64,000 nucleotides of DNA, from NCBI GenBank assembly GCA_963621245.1, contig CAVFCW010000002.1:1-64000 (forward strand), given 5' to 3'. The notes beneath the pieces were generated by a model. It ran no database searches, was not told the origin of the DNA, and worked only from the letters and a program-made list of their open reading frames with translations. A program made the translations under genes and the position numbers. Numbering within the stretch: position 1 is the stretch's first letter; every line of letters begins with the position of its first letter. The DNA comes from SIG603 sp963621245 (GTDB taxonomy: Bacteria > Bacillota > Clostridia > Oscillospirales > Acutalibacteraceae). Positions 61,052-64,000 of this stretch are shown here, in pieces.

Positions 61052-64000
61052 ATACTTTTTCTGCCGTTCCGGTCATAAGAACCTTCTCGTCAGTGTAATT
61101 AAGAATAAGATCGCCGCCCAACAGCTTAACCTTTATGTCTGAGCCCTTCTCGCAGTAGCCGTTGAGGCAAGCAGCAACAGCAGAAGCACATGCGCCTGTT
61201 CCGCAAGCCATGGTTTCGCCTGAGCCTCTCTCCCACACTCTCATCTTGAGTGTGTGATCATCGATAACCTCGATAAACTCTGTGTTGACGCCCTCGGGGA
61301 AAATCGGATTATGCTCGAATTTCGGGCCGATCTCCTCAAGATCAAGCTTATCAACGGAACGAGTGAATATAACAGCGTGCGGGTTGCCCATAGAAACGCA
61401 AGTGATGTTATAAATCTGATCGCCGATTGTAACAGGCTGATTTATAACAGGCTCGCCCTTGAATGTTGTGGGGACAAGCTCAGGATCGAGAATTGCCTTG
61501 CCCATATCGACAACAACCTTGTAAACCTCATTATTCTTTGTGATAATGCGGCACTCCTTTATTCCCGAAAGAGTCTCAATGTGGAGAACCTTCTTGCGGC
61601 AGATGTTGTTGTCATAGATATACTTTGCAACGCAGCGGATACCGTTTCCGCACATCTTACCTTCGGAACCGTCAAGGTTGAACATACGCATCTTGGCGTC
61701 TGCAATCTCGGATGGGCAAATGAGGATAACGCCGTCGCCGCCTACGCCCTTATGTCTGTCGGAAAGATAGATTGAAAGGAATTCCGGCGAAGACACCTGT
61801 GTTTCGAAGCAGTTGATGTAAATGTAATCGTTGCCGATACCGTGCATCTTTGTGAACTTAAGCTTCTGGCGCTCGGTCTTCATGTTGTTGATGTCAACAA
61901 TCTCCGTGTTGAAGTTTGTGTAACGGCTGAGCAAGCTGTCAACGAGAGCATTTGCGGTATCCATTGATGTAAGGCAAGGAATGCCGAGAAGGCTTGCCTT
62001 GCGGCGCATCTTAACGGAATCAAGTGCCGGATCTCTTCCCTTTGAAGAAGTGGAAATAACATAGTTTACCTTACCGCTGTTGAGAAGTGAAAGAGCGTTG
62101 TTCGGGCCCTTGTGAATCTTATCGACAATCTCAACCTGAAGACCGGCAATAAAGAGGTTAAGAGCTGTTCCTCTTGTAGCGTAAAGCTTGAAGCCGAGGC
62201 TTGCAAACTTCTTTGCGATTTCAACAACCTCTCCCTTATCCTGCTGTCTGACGGTGATGAACACGCCGCCCTCTTTCTTCATCTCGTTACCTGCGGCAAC
62301 AAGTCCCTTGTAAAGAGCCTCTTCCATGTTGTTACCGATACCGAGAACCTCACCTGTTGACTTCATCTCAGGTCCGAGCTGTGTATCAACATCTGTGAGC
62401 TTTTCGAACGAGAAAACAGGAACTTTAACTGCGGTGTAAGGTGATCTCTTATAGATGCCTGTTCCGTAACCCAAATCCTTGAGCTTGTAGCCAAGGCTTA
62501 CCTTTGTTGCGAGGTCGCACATAGGAACGCCTGTAACCTTGCTGAGGTAAGGAACTGTACGTGAAGCACGTGGGTTAACCTCGATAACGTAGAGTGAACC
62601 GTCCATGAAGATGTACTGGCAGTTCATAAGTCCGATAGCACCGAGCTCCTTGCAAAGTTTCTCGGTTGTATCGATGATTGTGGCTGTCATGTCGTCGTCG
62701 ATATCCGTCGGCGGATAAACGGCGATTGAGTCACCTGAGTGAATACCTGTTCTCTCAACGTGCTCCATGATACCTGGGATGAGAATGTTCTCGCCGTCGC
62801 ATATTGCGTCAACCTCAAGCTCCATACCGCTCAAATACTTGTCGATAAGAACAGGGTTCTTCTGCTTGTGGCGGAGAATAATTGCCATGTACTCCTTGAT
62901 GTCGTCGTCGTTGTGAGCGATGATCATGTTCTGACCGCCCAAAACGTAAGACGGACGCATAAGTACGGGATAAGTAAGCTTATTTGCGGCGTCAAGAGCC
63001 TCTTCTGTTGTGAAGATTGTGTAACCGGCAGGTCTCTTGATGTTGAGCTTCTCGAGAACCTCGTCAAAACGCTCTCTGTCCTCAGCTGCGTCAATACCAT
63101 CAGCAGAAGTACCGATAATCTTAACATTGTTGTCGGCAAGTGTGCGTGTGAGCTTAATAGCTGTCTGACCGCCGAATGCAACGACAACGCCGACCGGCTT
63201 CTCGATGTTGATTATGTTCATAACATCCTCGGCACAAAGCGGCTCAAAGTAAAGTCTGTCGCCCGTGTCGAAGTCTGTGGAAACAGTCTCGGGGTTGTTG
63301 TTGATGATGATAACCTCATAACCGAGCTGCTGTAAAGACATAACGCAGTGAACGGAAGCATAGTCGAACTCAATGCCCTGACCGATTCGAATCGGGCCCG
63401 AACCGAGAACGATAACTCTCGGCTTCTCGCTCTTGTTGATGAAATCGAGTGCCTCGTTTTCACCGCCTGCCTCGGGTAAATCATATGTTCCGTAGAAATA
63501 TGGTGTGCCGGCTGCAAACTCTGCGGCACAGGTATCAACCATCTTGAAGGTCTCTTCAATCTTGTACTCAACGGGGTGGCCGCTGATACGAACCATTGAA
63601 GCGGTTGTAAAGCCGAGCTTTTTACCTCTTACATACTGCTCGTATGTAATCTCGCTGTCCTTAATTTCCTCCTCGTAGTCGAGAAGCTTTTCAATTTTGG
63701 AGAGGAACCAAAGGTCGATTCTTGTCAAATCGTGAACAGCCTCTTTGGTAACTCCTCTTCTCATAAGCTCTGTGATAGCGAAAAGTCGCTGGTCGGTTGC
63801 ATCCTTGAGAATTTTCCAGAGAACCTCGTCGGGCTCATCCTTAAACTTATAGAGTTCAAGTGTATCAAGAGAGATTTCTGCACCTCTTACGGCTTTCATG
63901 AGAGCCATCTCGAAGGTATCGGCGATAGCCATAACCTCGCCTGTTGCCTTCATCTGTGTGCCGAGATTTCTCTTTGCGTAAACGAACTTGTCAAAGGGCC
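61029..64000 (-). CDS. CarB-DapF fusion: carbamoyl-phosphate synthase large chain joined to diaminopimelate epimerase (5' end outside window)
   Basis: One open frame without stop runs from the window edge to TGA 61029. The first about 705 codons are the C-terminal two thirds of CarB: VIVLGSGPIRIGQGIEFDY, the second ATP-grasp domain (PVLMRPSYVLGGQNM, EVNPRASRTVPYLSKVTG) and the allosteric MGS-like domain (TRGTALNLF). After EIVDINNMKTERQK, near 61883-61860, DapF begins with LKFTKMHGIGNDYIYINCF. Both epimerase cysteines are present, in MCGNGIRC and MACGTGACAS. The DapF part is about 280 residues, its normal full length. The internal ATG at 61883 has no ribosome binding site, so a single polypeptide is likely. 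CarB serves arginine and pyrimidine synthesis, DapF lysine and cell wall. About 360 CarB residues lie outside the window. Confidence 0.85.
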   Translation of the reverse strand, partial: PFDKFVYAKRNLGTQMKATGEVMAIADTFEMALMKAVRGAEISLDTLELYKFKDEPDEVLWKILKDATDQRLFAITELMRRGVTKEAVHDLTRIDLWFLSKIEKLLDYEEEIKDSEITYEQYVRGKKLGFTTASMVRISGHPVEYKIEETFKMVDTCAAEFAAGTPYFYGTYDLPEAGGENEALDFINKSEKPRVIVLGSGPIRIGQGIEFDYASVHCVMSLQQLGYEVIIINNNPETVSTDFDTGDRLYFEPLCAEDVMNIINIEKPVGVVVAFGGQTAIKLTRTLADNNVKIIGTSADGIDAAEDRERFDEVLEKLNIKRPAGYTIFTTEEALDAANKLTYPVLMRPSYVLGGQNMIIAHNDDDIKEYMAIILRHKQKNPVLIDKYLSGMELEVDAICDGENILIPGIMEHVERTGIHSGDSIAVYPPTDIDDDMTATIIDTTEKLCKELGAIGLMNCQYIFMDGSLYVIEVNPRASRTVPYLSKVTGVPMCDLATKVSLGYKLKDLGYGTGIYKRSPYTAVKVPVFSFEKLTDVDTQLGPEMKSTGEVLGIGNNMEEALYKGLVAAGNEMKKEGGVFITVRQQDKGEVVEIAKKFASLGFKLYATRGTALNLFIAGLQVEIVDKIHKGPNNALSLLNSGKVNYVISTSSKGRDPALDSVKMRRKASLLGIPCLTSMDTANALVDSLLSRYTNFNTEIVDINNMKTERQKLKFTKMHGIGNDYIYINCFETQVSSPEFLSIYLSDRHKGVGGDGVILICPSEIADAKMRMFNLDGSEGKMCGNGIRCVAKYIYDNNICRKKVLHIETLSGIKECRIITKNNEVYKVVVDMGKAILDPELVPTTFKGEPVINQPVTIGDQIYNITCVSMGNPHAVIFTRSVDKLDLEEIGPKFEHNPIFPEGVNTEFIEVIDDHTLKMRVWERGSGETMACGTGACASAVAACLNGYCEKGSDIKVKLLGGDLILNYTDEKVLMTGTAEKVFDGVVEV

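Noticed and set aside
61029..61883. Separate dapF gene starting at the internal ATG
   Set aside because: No ribosome binding site precedes it and the CarB frame continues without a stop, so a fusion is the simpler reading.

Overview
The window reads as chromosomal DNA of a strictly anaerobic, moderate-GC Gram-positive bacterium of the class Clostridia, probably a gut member of the Oscillospirales/Ruminococcaceae type (inference). Supporting signs are a single-chain pyruvate:ferredoxin oxidoreductase, a glycyl radical enzyme with its activase, AddAB instead of RecBCD, an infC-rpmI-rplT operon with a structured leader and terminator, COG2081/COG2509 flavoproteins, a GH78 rhamnosidase and a GH2 beta-mannosidase. 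No rRNA, prophage, insertion sequence or CRISPR array was seen. Nearly all genes lie on the minus strand. The exceptions are two tRNAs, an ATPase gene, a two-component system, a transglutaminase-like gene and an HxlR regulator.

Layout. 1-780: start of a DegT-type aminotransferase operon leaving the window to the left, with a strong promoter, a leader hairpin and a 29-codon remnant of a second DegT gene. 1.1-7.7 kb: alpha-L-rhamnosidase and pyruvate:ferredoxin oxidoreductase. 7.9-9.6 kb: tRNA-Asp, tRNA-Thr and a DUF4143-type ATPase gene bracketed by near-identical direct repeats. 9.7-13.5 kb: four overlapping genes (zinc ribbon/membrane protein, small exporter, two flavoproteins). 13.6-31.2 kb: a long block of housekeeping genes with overlapping or abutting ends, transcribed in the order trmH-like, dprA, topA, trmFO, plsX, rnc, radical SAM gene, smc, ftsY, rdgB, yhbY, nadD, yqeK, rsfS, leuS. 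31.2-32.6 kb: infC-rpmI-rplT with promoter and leader. 32.6-35.1 kb: beta-mannosidase with a palindromic operator inside its promoter. 35.1-42.3 kb: a small unknown gene followed by addB and addA. 42.6-47.6 kb: a malate utilisation locus, maeP-maeE divergent from maeK-maeR. 47.7-49.5 kb: transglutaminase-like surface protein and HxlR regulator. 49.6-59.2 kb: an accessory catabolic locus with a LysR regulator, TIM-barrel isomerase, ProC-like reductase, glycyl radical activase, glycyl radical enzyme, MFS transporter and BCCT transporter. 59.3-64 kb: pyrG, then a carB gene fused in frame to dapF, running off the right edge.

How the parts work together. The housekeeping block couples membrane lipid synthesis, RNA processing, chromosome organisation, protein targeting and translation. 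The mae locus should import malate and decarboxylate it to pyruvate, which PFOR can oxidise. The glycyl radical locus most resembles anaerobic breakdown of a proline-like or betaine-like compound: two transporters, a radical lyase or dehydratase and a reductase related to pyrroline-5-carboxylate reductase. Its exact chemistry cannot be read from the sequence.

Points most worth attention: (1) the glycyl radical locus with a remodelled BCCT binding site, a divergent ProC-like enzyme and shared palindromes at two promoters; (2) the CarB-DapF fusion; (3) a radical SAM gene that can apparently start only at an AUU codon overlapping the rnc stop; (4) leader hairpins upstream of pyrG and of the aminotransferase operon; (5) the repeat-bracketed ATPase gene and a 32-nt poly-A tract.
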